In this document: positions 12,775-25,320 of the stretch, piece by piece | Numbering within the stretch: the stretch's first letter is position 1 | Layout of the letters: every line of letters begins with the position of its first letter | Assembly (NCBI GenBank): GCA_017590115.1 | Contig: JAGGNK010013559.1 | Location: 3,104,305-3,168,304, forward strand | Source: Montifringilla adamsi | Lineage: Eukaryota; Chordata; Aves; Passeriformes; Passeridae | Reading direction: 5' to 3' | DNA length: 64,000 nucleotides | The notes under the pieces: model-generated | Told to the model about the DNA's origin: nothing | What the model saw: the letters and a program-made list of their open reading frames with translations, nothing else | Database searches by the model: none | Translations under genes and position numbers: made by a program

Positions 12775-13053
12775 CAGGATCAGGATTGGATTGGGATCAG
12801 GATCAGGATCAGGATTAGGATCAGGATCAGGATCTGGGGCAGGATTGGGATCAGGGTCAGGATCAGGATTGGGATTAGGGTCAGGATCACGGTCAGGGTC
12901 AGGATTGGGATCAGGATCAGGGTCAGGATTCGGATCAGGATCCGGATCGGGATAAGAATCAGGATCAGGGTTAGCATTGGGATCAGGATCAGGATCAGGA
13001 TCACGGTCAGGGTCAGGATTGGGATCAGGATCAGGATCAGGATTGGGATCAGG
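12775..13053 (+). repeat. GGATCA/GGATTG/GGGTCA hexanucleotide array
   Basis: About 280 bases of hexamer units; the + strand reads as Ile-Arg or Ser-Gly repeats and the - strand as Asp-Pro repeats in different frames. There is no start context, splice signal or homology, so I call it a minisatellite. The pattern ends abruptly at GGACGTGG near 13053. Confidence 0.93.
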
Positions 13054-14256
13054 ACGTGGGGTGTGCAGGGTGCCCCTGCCCACCCCAACCCTCCTTTGGG
13101 TTCGTCAAAGCCCCGCAGAGGTGCTGGGCGCTGTGGGGAGGATCCCACCGTGGGACAGAGCCCCGAGCAGGAGCAGCAGCGGCAAAAGCAGCCCGAGGAG
13201 CCCTGAAGGTTTGGTCAGGATGGGATGGTCCCGTGCCGAGGGCCGGGCAGCAGCTCCGGGGTAGAACCGAGCCACAGCAGGGCTCACACGGAGCGGGTGG
13301 CCCTTGGCACAGGAATTCCTTCCCGTGGGAATCGCAGGTGAGCTGGAGCCAGGGAGCAGCGGCAGCCTCAGCCTCCTGCTGGTGGGTCCTTGCTGCCCGG
13401 GAGGAGCTCGCTAACCCAAATTCCCCAGATTTAGGTTTGAGGTAGGCTGGGCTCTGTCCTGGGTGAATAAGCAGCTCTTCAGAGTGTGGACAGACACAAA
13501 CAATGGTGATCTGCAGCTCCACTCGTGCTGAGCACAGGGAAATGTGGATTTGCCTCCTCTCAGTGCCCTGGCTGAGCTCCCTCAGGTCTGCATGAGGCCA
13601 TCAGTGATAAACAACACAGAGAATAGAAAATTTCAGTTTTTCCAAAGTTGCTGAATGGAGTTTCAAGATTAAATACTTCAAGCTGTGCTAGAAAGATTAT
13701 TCTGGCCCATTTTGGTACCACCAGCATCCCCAGGGATGGGGCTGCACCAGACCAGAAGCCAGGGCAGCAGCAGAGCCTCCCTCAGGCCCTGGGCGAGGCT
13801 CAGGGCAGTGAATCCCTCTCCTGCCAGGTCCCACCTGGACACTGCATCCCTCTGGCCCCAAATGCTTTATTTAACTTTAATGCCCTTTAACCACGGACTC
13901 TTTCAGGGCAGCTCAGCTGCCCCCTGGCCTCATGCCAGGGCTGCAGCACCAACGCTCCTAAAACTCCTCAAAAAGGCAAAGCAGGCAGCGCTTTCATCTA
14001 AAATCTGCCTGCTGATCTCTCTGACCAGGGGCGACAGGGCCTCCTCCTGCTCCAGCTCCTCACGTCCAACACCTGAGCTCCTCTGCAGGCATTGACCTCA
14101 GAGCCCTCAACAATTTCAGGTTTATTTCAGGGCTTATCTCCCTCCCATCAAAGCATTTGGGCCTTAATGAGTTGCCCAAGGCACACAGCAGCAGCGATGG
14201 GACCATGCTCACTTTCCCCCAAGGAAAGCCACACGTTCTCCTCCACACACCTTCCC

Positions 14257-14261
<5 letters not shown>

Positions 14262-14287
<26 letters not shown>

Positions 14288-14354
14288 GTTTAAAAACCCC
14301 CCCTCCACAGGATTTAAATTTNNNNNNNNNNNNNNNNCGTTTCCCCCCCCCCCC

Positions 14355-14391
<37 letters not shown>
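14262..14391. other. Assembly gap with homopolymer flanks
   Basis: Sixteen N bases at 14322-14337 are bracketed by a long T run on the left and a C run of about 18 plus a T run of about 30 on the right. The sequence just left of the gap (CTCCACAGGATTTAAATTT) resembles that just right of the second T run (CTTCACAGGAATTCAAT), which suggests one locus represented twice, once with read errors. Confidence 0.85.
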
Positions 14392-14394
<3 letters not shown>

Positions 14395-17300
14395 TTGAGA
14401 AACCTCCCTTCACAGGAATTCAATAGTTTAAGTGAGAAAGCCTCCTTTGGTTGACTCTGCTGGGTCAGGGTGGACAGAAAGCCTTGAGGGGTGGGGGAGG
14501 CAGTGCCTGGAGCCAGCCCCAGCCTGAATTCCAGGAGAATGGGGTGCTCCACTGGCACCCCTTGCCCTGGGGCCCCCAGCGCTTCAGGGCTGCTCCAAGG
14601 GCAGGAATTTTGGATGCTCCCAGCCAGCCCCAGGATCTGCTGGTGTCCCTAGGCCTTGGGCAGACCTTGCTGAGCACATTTGGAGTTCCCCTGCAGAAGG
14701 TAGATATCTTACACCTATTTTACAAATAAGATAACAGCCCTTGCTCAAGGTGACCTGAGGGTTGTCCAGAGAGCACGGGCCAGTCCCAGGTGAGGACACA
14801 CAGCCCCTGCCAGGTGCTCTCTGCGGGCTGGGCAGGGTCTTTTGGGGATGACAATTCCTCTGGAGGTCCCTGTGGTGCTCCAGGCAGGAATTTGGGGCGG
14901 TGGGGTTGGCTCTGACCACCAGAACGTGCCCTGCTCCCCAAGCCAGGGTGACTCACCCCACAAATCCTTCAATCTGGGGACGTGCCCGTGCCAGCCCTGC
15001 TGCTGAGCTCGCAAGAACTCAGAGGCTGTGAACAAGAGGCTGTGACAAGGCTGACACCAGAGACACACACAGGTGACACAGTCCCAGCAGGAGGGTGGCC
15101 CTTCCCTTGTCCCTGGAGATGTCCCCACAGGGCTGCAGCAGGCTGGAAAGGCCCTGAGCAGCTGTGCCCCAGCAATTCCCCCAGAGACAAACCCCAAAAC
15201 CCCAGAGCCCCTCCCAGCCCGAGAGCTGAAGGGGAGCCACGGGGGCAGCTGGAACCTCCCGAAGCCTTCCTGCATTCCAGCCTTCATTTTGGTGCTGTAA
15301 ATAATCCTGCTGCCTCCCCTGGGACGTGGTGTTCCTCATTCCTGCCCGGATCAGGCCGCTGTCCCCTGTGCCAGCTGGTGGCACCGAGCGGGGGTGGCAG
15401 TGCCAGCGGTTTCCTTTCAGGTGGCAGCTGTGGCTCCAGCCCTGGCACCACGGAGCCAACGGCCAGGCCAGCTCTGCCAGAGGGATGGTGGCATCCAGCC
15501 CGGGCCCTGCATTCCTGGGAGAGCAGGAAATGGTGATAACCAGCCCTGGGAATGGCAGAGCTCTGTGTGGTGCCCGTGGTGACACTGGTAGTGCCAACCC
15601 CTGCCCACCCTCCCTGCAGCTCTGGGCACGTCCATCGCCTGCCCCAGGAATGGCCACCTCATTCCTATGGGAATTTGGCAGCCCAGATCTCTGCTGTCCC
15701 ACCTGGCTGAGGGATTTGAAACGCTCCTGAAGGGACAGACAGACAGACAGACAGGCAGGGAAGTAGGGCACCCCACCTGTGCAGGTGTCACAGCCTGAGC
15801 AGCACATCAGCCATGAGGAACAACCTGCCAGCATCTCTCAACCTGTTCAGCACCTCCCAGATCCTCAAGGAAGGCCCAGATTCCATCCTCAGAGGCTGCC
15901 CCGCTCCACCTGCAGCATCTCCATCCCAAACTGCCTCCTTCCCACAACTGTGCCTGCACAAGCCCTGTTTGCTCTGCAAAACCACCCAAAAAGGGAGGAG
16001 CAGCTCTGGCTGCAGGGCTGGGAATGGGAATGGGAATGGGAGGGAAGGAAGGATGGAAGGAGGAAGGCTCCCTGCAGGTCCCATCATCTCCCAGGCACCA
16101 ACCCCTCTGCCCCAGGGCACGGCTGCCCGTCCCTGCTGCCCCCAGCCTCGGCCTCCCACTGAATTATTACCACTGAATTATTGCCCCGTTAAGTGCAACC
16201 TATCTGCTAAAATTAATCATCTGCAAACAAATCCCCGCATTCCAGCATGTGGAATGCTGCTATCTGCCCAGGAGATAGCCAGCTCAGCACTCTGTGCACC
16301 CCAGGCTGACCTGGGGAGTCCCTGGGGTGTCCTTCCATGCCCCAGAGCTCCCCAGCTTCCCTGTGCTTCCCAAACTCTCATCCTGAATGCTCTGTTGTTG
16401 GTCACATCCTCGGGGCACACTTGGGGAGTTTGGCCAGAGCAGAAAGAGGTAGAATGAGTTGTATTTATAATTGCTGAAAATGGAATTTGACCAGGCCTGT
16501 GCCTCCCACACCAGAAATGCCCCAGGACCATCGGTGGCTGCTCAGGGCTGGGTTCTTTGCAGGGCTGATCACACCCAGCAGGACTTTGGAATAGCAGCTC
16601 CTGCCACAGCAGCAGGAAAAAAAAGGGAATCCATCTGTGCAGGAGGGACACTGGGGCTGAGAAAGGACAGGGAGAGCCTGAAGGTCTGGTGTCAATCATT
16701 CCCTGTGGAAAAATAACCTTGGACATGGTTGAGGACTTCATTGGTTTTGGGGGTGCTGAGGGGACAAAAATCCAACCAGCTGGACTCCAGCCCTGCCAGC
16801 ATCCCAGCCCAAGCCCCAGCAAGTGCAGCACTGAGCCACTTTGGGGTGGTTTTGTGTCCCAGTGTGCCCAGACAGCACTTTCCTGCCTGTGCCAGGGGTC
16901 AGTGGCATTCCATGGTCCTGGCATGGGTCTTGCTGGGCCCTCCCTGTGCCCGATGCACAGAGCAGCTCCAGGGATGAGCAGCACCAGCTGGGAGCCAGCT
17001 TTGGAATTTTACCTTTTGTCTTTCTCCAGTGGAGCTTTGCTAGGAAAAATGTCCTTTACTGCTGGCAAGAGTCCCTTTTGGCACGAACGCTCCAGCTAAT
17101 TAACCCTGCACATTAGCCCTGGAAGTTAATTAGCATCATCTAGGATGCTGTTCCCCCTCTTTCCATGGTTCAGGATCCCTGTGGATGCTGGAGCTCTGTG
17201 TTCCTGGGATCTGCCTGTGACAGGAGCCCCAGGAACACTCGTGGGCTGCTCCTGCTGCCGTGCCACGCTCCCTGTCCCACAGGGACATGCACTCATATCA

Positions 17301-17917
17301 GCCTGTCCTGTAAAAAACCCCACTCAATATGAGTTATTAATGATATTTACAGGATAACTGCTCGGCAATGATTACCTCTGTCGGTCAGATGGCAATGAAT
17401 CAGCCCCTTCCCCCGGGCACCCTCGGCAGGGTGTTCCTCTGGCGTGCTGCAGACACCATGATTGATTTCCATACGATGAGGTTTCTTGGCAGGAGCTGCC
17501 GATGCCTCGAGCGTGCACGAGTACCAGGAATTTTTACTCAGGGAGCGAGCACAGCCCGCGCCGCTGCCTTCCCCCCTCCCCTCACCCCAGCCCTGCCTTC
17601 CCGGCCCTTCTGTCCCTCTCCCCTCTCCCTTTTCCCATCGTTCTCCAGCACATCCCGGTGACACCCGGAGGAGGGAGGGAGCAGAGCCACCCCCGTGAAC
17701 AGCCCGTGCCAAGCTGCCCTTGGGGACAGTGGGAACACGAGGAATCAATTCCTCCACAGCAAATAACCTCCGCAGCTCCCTTCTGGTGGCCAATTCCTTT
17801 GGGGACATGTCCCTGTCCCATTCCTCGTCCCATGCCATGCTGATGTCCCTGTCCATCTCATCACCTGCAGCAGCCTGGCTGGGACCTGCCTCCTGCACTC
17901 TCAAATCCCTCTGGGAG

Positions 17918-18300
17918 GAGAGGAGTCCAGGAGCCTGGAGAAGAAAGAGGAGATGAGGATCCTGGAGAAGAGAGGAGATCAAGGTCCTGGAGAAGGGAGG
18001 AGTCCAGGAGCCTGGAGAGGAAAGGAGATCAGGATCCTAGAGAAGAGAGATCAGGATCCTGGAGAAGAGAGGAGATTAGGATCCTAGAGAAGAGAGGAGT
18101 CCAGGATCCTGGAGAAGATAGATCAGGAGCCTGGACATGAGAGGAGATCAGAATCCTGGAGAAGAGAAATCAGGATCCTAGAGAAGTGAGATCAGGATCC
18201 TGGAGAAGAGAGGAGATCAGGATCCTAGAGAAGAGAGGAGTTCAAGATCCTAGAGAAGAGAGGAATCCAGGATCCTGGAGAAGAGAGATCAGGAATCTGA
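17918..18300 (+). repeat. GAGAGGAGATCAGGATCCTG minisatellite
   Basis: About fifteen imperfect copies of a 20-26-base unit built from GGATCCTGGAGAAGAGAGGAGATCA. Purine-rich on the + strand and rich in BamHI-type GGATCC. Intergenic, with no gene evidence. Confidence 0.92.
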
Positions 18301-19135
18301 AGACCATCAGGGTCCTGGCCCCAGCTCAGCACAGTGGTGCTGCCACGGGTTGGGCACAATGGCACCATGGGATGGGCCTCATCCCCTACTCTGAGCTGCC
18401 TGCTCCCTGACCTGCCCATGAGCTTTTCCAGTTTCAAACGCTGCCTCTCCCCAAACCCTGGCAGCTCCCACGCCAGGAGATCCAGCAGCACCTCAGGGGT
18501 GGCTCCCGAGCTGCAGCTCCCGGCCGGCTCCTCCCGGCCCCTCCCTGCTCGTCGCTGTCCCCCGCCAGGGGCATCAGAAGAACCTGTCAAACCCTGGGCC
18601 AGGTGTGGCTCCTGCCCGGACCGTGCCTGCCAGGCTGATGGCAGATAGCGCAGCTCCCGCACATCCCTGAGAGCTCCCACCGGGGCCCGCATCCCGGGCA
18701 GACAGCGGGGATTCCCTCTGTTCCCTGCTGCTCCCATCCCTTTGAACCCGGGAATGAGTCCCTCTCCCCGCTGCCCGGCCCTCCCCGCAGGCCGGGGTCG
18801 GGCACAAAGCGCCCCATTGTCCATCGCGGGGGCGGAGAGCCGGCCGGAGCTCAGAGGCCGGGCAGGCGCTGCCCACCGCGACAAAAGCATCTCCTGCTGC
18901 CCCCGGCCCGCGGCAGCCCAGGGAGGGGGCCGGGGTGACGTGAATATGGGTTATTGTCACCCAGAGCACGGAGGGACCCGCAGCGGGGATCAAACGGCCC
19001 AGGCCGAAGCGGGAAGGGGTGGGGTGAGGGGGGACATCCAAAAAAGCTCTTCTGCCTCTTCAGATCTCCCCTTATCTCCCCAGGCTATCTCCTGGGCTTA
19101 GCCCGGGTGTACCTGCTCGCAATTACCTCCTCAAG

Positions 19136-19290
19136 CCAATCAGGCGCCGAGCACAGCCCTCGGTCCCCTTGACTGAGGTGATTTATAAATGACTCACTGC
19201 TGGTTTGAGCGCAGACCTCTGCACAGCTCCTGGCAGCACCTCCTGCCACATCTGCACCCCCGCAGCACCGGCCGCCCTCCCGAGGCGCAG
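19136..19290 (+). promoter_or_regulatory. Promoter-like CCAAT/TATA with possible first exon
   Basis: CCAATCAGG (19136-19144) and TATAAA (19184-19189) are followed by about 100 bases ending in GCGCAG|GTAACT at 19290/19291, a usable splice donor. Upstream lies a GC-rich block (18.5-19.05 kb) containing TGACGTGA. The spacing is that of a core promoter plus a short first exon. SLC26A9 needs an upstream noncoding exon and starts 6.3 kb downstream, so this is one candidate; a noncoding RNA is the other. There is no direct evidence of transcription. Confidence 0.4.
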
Positions 19291-19419
19291 GTAACTCCAA
19301 CAATCGCGCTCTTTGTCCGGGTGGGCGTGGGGGATTTACACTCCGCTTGCACAGCCACTGGGTGTGAGACGCACTATTTGGAGAACTGGTACTTCTTTTA
19401 TTTCTCTTTTTATTTTTTT

Positions 19420-19536
19420 TTCCTTCATTTCTCCCCCTTCTCTTTCTCCCCCTTCTCTTTCTCCCCCTTCTCTTTCTCCCCCTTCTCTTTCTCCCCCTTC
19501 TCTTTTCCCCCCTTCTCTTTTCCTCCCTTCTTTCGC
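19420..19536 (+). repeat. 15-bp polypyrimidine tandem repeat
   Basis: About seven copies of CTCCCCCTTCTCTTT, pure pyrimidine on the + strand and pure purine on the other. Such mirror-like homopurine tracts can form triplex (H-DNA) structures; that is inference. Confidence 0.92.
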
Positions 19537-22322
19537 CAAGGGGATTTACGGCGGCAGATTTACTCAGGAATTAGCAACACCAACGATCCAGCAGCTTGAT
19601 TTATCATGGAGAGAGAGGCTGGAAGAGCCAAATATGTGAATTAATTATTGCTAGAATAAATCCTGCCACCTTATCCTGCCTGGTTCCTGCTGAGATGTGT
19701 GGAGGGATTTGCCTGATACAGGACAGGCAACACTGATAAGAAACACTCAGTTTCTGGACCCTTGTTATGACCAGAACCTTCTATGCATGGCACTGTGGAA
19801 AATGAGGATGCTGCAGCCCAAACTGGGTGTTGCACATCCCGGGATGGAGGGGAGGGATGTGGAGCCCAGAGCCTGCAGGCAGTGGTTGGGAAGCACTGGT
19901 TGTGCACAGGAATCCAGCCCAGGAAAGGGGCTCTGGCTGTACAGGGCATCCTGTGCTCACAGTCAGCTTAGCAGGGAATTATAAATCTGGGAAAGAGGAG
20001 TGCTCCCAGAGTGAGACCTGTCACACTGGCAGGTGTGACCCCTGCAGGGTCTCCAGCTCCTCCCAGTGCCCTTCAAGGGAAGTTTAGCTCCAGTTTGGGC
20101 AGGCTCCTTTATATATAATCAAGAGGAAATGTCCCCTCAGTCTTGCTCTGGGGTGGAAATCTGCAGTTCCTGCAGCTGGGATGCTTTCTGCTCTGCCCTG
20201 ATAAAATTTGTCCACACCTTATTTGTAAGCAGGCTGCAACCTGGAGCTGGGGACTCTCCTTCTTTCCCTCGGAGATAAGTCCCTGCAGTGACATTTGTCC
20301 TGGTCACGCAGTGTTTCTGCCCCAGGTCAGAGATTCCCAGCACAGAAATGCTCTCCCATCCTCCACCTCTGGGACAGGATGGACGGGGTGACCCCAGGGG
20401 TGTTTTTCCTTCCCTGAGAGTGGATCCACAGCATGTGGAGGAGTGAGCTCTCAGCTGGCATCCCCGATCAGTGCTGGCAGGAGCTGCAGCAACGCTCCAA
20501 ACTTTGTAATTCCTTCGGATTTGCATTGCCCAGCTGCTCTTCAAGGGTCTGTGTCAGAGACACGTGGAGAGCAGAGACTGTGGCACTGAGGGACAACAAA
20601 GTCTCACTTCTCCTTCCTTCAAATGCCCTTTCCAGTACACTCCTGCCCATCCCAGCTGCCTTTTCCACGGGAAGGGGATGGAGACAGCACTTCCAGGAGC
20701 TGGGCTGAGAGGCTGTTGTGGTCAGGCACTGCTCTGCCACACTCAGCCAGGTCACAGCTCGAGGGGACAGCAGGGCAGGGAAGACATACAGACTGGGATG
20801 GACATCCCAAAGCAGCACCCCAGGCCGTGTGCCCGATGCCTCTCCCAGCCCTCGCAGAGCTACGGAGCTGATGCAGCTCCGACAGCAACGAGAGCTGGGG
20901 TGGGGTTGGAACAAGTGGGTAAATCAAACAAATCCCAGGGGAAGAGGGTCCAACCTGGGCTTTGCTGCCCTGCTGTCAGTGCAGGGCAGATCCCCCGTGC
21001 CCACAGTTTGCTCCCTGACAGCAAAGCACAGAAGCCGAGCTGCTGAGTATAAACATTTCACTTAATAAACACCCTGTGAGCCAAACACTTTGGCTTCGCC
21101 CTCAGGAGCTGGCAGATGCCTGCAGATTTTATTATTCTGGTTACCAGGCACAGAGCTAGTTTGGTTAGAAACTCGTGTGAAGTGGTACATCAAACATTGG
21201 CACCGGCCCAGCAGCAGCAGCACAAGAGCTCTGCCCGCTGCCTGCGCTGGGCTGGGTCACTCCCAACCAGAAAAGGACCATCTGCCTCATGGAAATCACC
21301 TTTTGAACACTCCAAATATTGCATCTGAACACAAAGAAAACGTTGGTTGAATGCCTGCTGTTCCGTGGTGAAGGAGCAGGAGTGGGGGAATGGGCTGGGG
21401 GAGCCTGGGGGGCGAGGGGCAGCCCAGGGCAGTGGGATGGGAGGTGGAGCAGGAGGGAAGCAGAGATGTCTCCTCCCATCCCTGTCTGGGGCACGGGATC
21501 CATTCCCTGCCTGCCCAAGATCCATCAGAGCCCGTTAGCACCTCCTTGCACCCCCTGCTCCCTCTGGCTCTTATTCCACCAGCCATCACGGTGGTTCCTC
21601 CTGGAAAATGGACTGGAACAGCAAAGTTTTGACTGAATTTTATGGATTCTGGCATTTTGCCTTTTCTGAGGCATGGATATTTTTCATAACTGATTTATAT
21701 GTTCTTCTGGTGTGTTCCTCTTCTATTTCTAATGGGTAAAGGTTAAGAAGAGGTTAAACCCCAGGGACAAATGTGTGTGCCCAGTGCACGGCATCAGCCC
21801 CCCGAGTACAACCCCTGCTTCCCTGCCCCTGCTTCTTCCCCCTCCCCAGATTACTGGGAATTATTTTTTCCCCAAAATACTTGTGCCAGAAATGTGGGAC
21901 TGTAGATGACTCTCTATCACTGCCAGCTTTTCCTCCTGAATCAGTTCAGGAGGTGATTTGTAGGTGAAGCCTGTGGCCATCCAGAGCCAAACCTAAAACA
22001 GAAAATCAACCAAATTCTAAGTGTGAGAAGGAATTTGTGCCCAAATGGCCGAGCTGAAGACTCTGGGGTCCCTTGGTGGCCAGTTCCTGGTGTGGTCCCT
22101 CAGCTGGACTCGGCCCTGGCACGTTCCCAGTGCCAGGAGGCTGCAGGGAGTGACCGGGGAGCGCGGGGGCGGATCTGCCCGTGCCCGATGGCAGAGGGGA
22201 ATTATACAACATCTCCTGAAATACCTGAGCTGGGTGAGTGGCAGCAGGAACCTCCTTCTCCTCAGGCACAGGGGAGCGGGTGTGTGGCAGGAGGGTGGGG
22301 GAGAGTTCAGTCAGGGGGAGCA

Positions 22323-22391
22323 CCTGGCACTGCAGAGCCTGGCGCTGCCACATCTGGCGCTGCCACAGCTGGCACTGCCACAGCTGGCACC
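22323..22391 (+). repeat. Short 15-bp tandem repeat (CTGGCRCTGCCACAG)
   Basis: Four to five copies of CTGGCACTGCCACAG-like units in intergenic DNA. No gene association is visible. Confidence 0.75.
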
Positions 22392-25320
22392 AAGAGCGCA
22401 GCCCCTGTGCCACACAGGTCTCTGGTGGCTTTCCCTGCTGACCCTGCAGGGCCTGGGCCCTTTCACCGTGTTGCCCCAGGGCTCCTGTGGCACCTGAAGG
22501 CACCGGAGCAGGGGCACGGGAGTCAAGACCTTGTCCTGGTGTTGCAACCAAACCCTTGCACCTGTGCCTGTGCTCTCCCAGCAGACCTGGTCTGGGGGAC
22601 AGGGGGGAACTGCTTTTATGGCCCTTTCTTGGGCAATGGGGCCGGGAGGGGGTGTTTTGGATGGAGATTCACACGGGGTTGGGAAGAGGTTGGACCTCTG
22701 AACCCAATCCTGGAGCAAACAGCACAGAGGGCTGGGTGTGCCTTCTGCAAGGAGAAGGGGGATGGAGAGGGGGCAGGCAGAGGAGGAAGTGTTATTTCAA
22801 GAGCACTGATTTTTAACCCCTAAAATTAAGCAGCAGCTCGTTGAATGGGACATTAGTTCATCTCCAGCACTGGGATCAGTTTGGGCCCTTGTGTCACGCC
22901 TAAGGCAGGGATCAGAGGGCTCTCCCACCAAATTTTGGCTCATTCCTTGGACTGGAGCTCCTGTTCTGTGCCTACGTCAGCACAGCAAAGTGGCTTTGTG
23001 CCAGTGGCTCCTATCAACACCAGCCAGGAACCTCAATGTGACTTTCCTCTTCCCAACAGCTATCACCAGCACGGGGGCAGCAGATAAGAGCTCAGTGAGC
23101 GTGTTTGCAGAATGAGCTCTGGGAGAAAAGGTCTGTGCCTGGCATGCACAGCCTGGTCTGGGCCTGGCAGGGCTGGGATCAGCCAGGTCTGGACCAAGGG
23201 GACACTCATGACCTGCTGGGACAACGTTGGTCACCCACATCACGTTGCTGGAGCAGAGCAGCTCTGCTCTCATGTGTTGTTTGCTTTCAATCCCATTTGT
23301 GTACTCAGTGAAGTCAAATCTTACATTTCTGAGCATCACCCACTGCAGGGATGGGCTGCCTGAAAACTTGTGAGCTCTTGGAGCTCTTCTCCCAGACCTT
23401 GTCCTTTATTTCCATGCTCAAACTGGAAGAGAGATCTTGAAAAACCTGGTCCCTGCAATGCAGCAGCTGTCTGGCACTCCGCTCTCCACTCTCAAGGAAT
23501 TGCTCCGGGCTCCTGCCCCAGCTGCAGGGTTTAAACCAGCTCTGCAGCTTGCCTTGGGCTCATCCCACCAGCACCAGGCCCAGCTGGCTTTGCCTTTTGT
23601 TCAAGGAGCAGCCACGCAGCTCCTCGTGCTCTTTAATGCCCAAATCTCTGAGGTTTCAGCTGCTGTTTGATCTAGGGCAAGGCTGTGATAAGCCAAGTCA
23701 AGAACTTGACTCTGTCCGGGACGCTGACATCACGAGCCTGTTTGTTTAAGATGGAATTTAATCATGGGGATATTTTTCCCTCTATACCTGCTCTGTTGAT
23801 TATTTTTTTCCTGATTGCCAGCACTTTCACTCAGCAGGGGAATTTCATTAAAGAGCTGGGATTTAATTGGCTGCTTGGGTCTGTCTGGTGGCAGAAGGGA
23901 TGGAGATCAGAGACACCACCAGGAACTGGGCTGGGATTATCAGCCCTCAGAAGCTGTTGTTGAGTCTGGACCTACAAAATATTCACCAAGGGAAACTGGA
24001 AATTCCAAGCAGAGCTCTGGGGCTGGGAGGAAGGCTGGGAACAGGCACAGGATCACGGGAAACGTGGGAAAACCAGGACTGTTTATCATCCAGGCTTTTG
24101 GCATGAGGGACTGGAAGAGCCCAGGACTTTGGTTAGTGCTATTATCCAAAGGAAAAGCTTGTCCTTGCCCCTGGAGGGGAATCTCCAGGGGAAAAGGAGG
24201 GATGCCCTGCAGAGGGCACTGGATCAGGCAGCAGGTACTGCAGGAAGAGGGACGGGTGTCCGCTTTGCTCCAAAGCCGTGGGCTGGGGTCCCTCCCGAGC
24301 CCCGTGGGTGCAGATCAGAGCTGGAATCACGAACACCCCATGGCCGGGGCACTTTTACAGCAGAGTGTTCTTGATGGCCCCTGTGATCTCTAAAGGGTTG
24401 ATGACCTCCCTTTCTAGACCCATTAGCTGCTATTTGCATAATGATTCAGTTGACCTAAATTCTCCCCAAAGTTTCGGCTCCCTGCATCATCCTTTCCTTC
24501 CTGCCCTGCTCTGCTACAATCCCCTGCTCTCCTCCACTCCGAGGCATCAGCCAGGGCTCTCACCATTCCTGTGGAAGGACAATTTGCTCATCCCGGTGTG
24601 CCCTGACTTTCAGCATCGCCCAGAGAGGGGAGGGGAGGCTCTGGCACATCCACATCACTCTGTAAACTCTCAGCAACCTGGATGTTGCTTCTCGGCGCAT
24701 TCTCCTGCCTGAATCACCAGCTTCTCCCACCCCCTCTTCTCCTCCTGTGTTGGGCAATGACCCACTTAGATACACACCAAAACACAAATAATTACTGAGA
24801 TCCTCGGTTTATACCTGACCACTTCCTCCCTGCCCTCCCAGCCCGGCCACTCCGGGTGATTCTCCCCTCTCCCCAGGCATCTCTGGGCACGGTAAAATCA
24901 GGGATGTCCGAAGTTCATCATCCCTTTGGTGAGACCCAGATACCGGGCAGGACTGGTCTGCCGGGATGTTTTGGCATCTTCATCACTGCCATGAGTTAGC
25001 AACAGTTATCTCCCCGAGCATCACTTCCTAGAGGAAACCGGGCACTCACCCACAGCCAGCGAGGATTGGGAAGGCTCTGGAATGCTGGACAGGCTGGGCA
25101 GTGTGGCAGGAACACCTCGGAAGGGATCCAGCCCTCAATCATCCCGCTGCCAGTATCAACCAGCCTGGCAAAGCCTTGCCAACGCCACCGATGGTGAAAC
25201 CGAGCCATGGGAAAGGTCAAGTGCCTCGCCCGAGGCAAAAAGGCACTCCCGGAGCCGGGATTAAACCCCTGCCCTCCTGCCAGGAGATCCAGGCCGGGCT
25301 CGGGTCCCTTGGCACGGCAC

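Noticed and set aside
12397..13206. A 269-codon + strand open frame with Ile-Arg repeats
   Set aside because: The length is due to the GGATCA hexamer array, which keeps several frames open on both strands.
22323..22391. Repeat series considered as a CRISPR-like array
   Set aside because: Units are contiguous 15-mers without unique spacers, and the genome is vertebrate.
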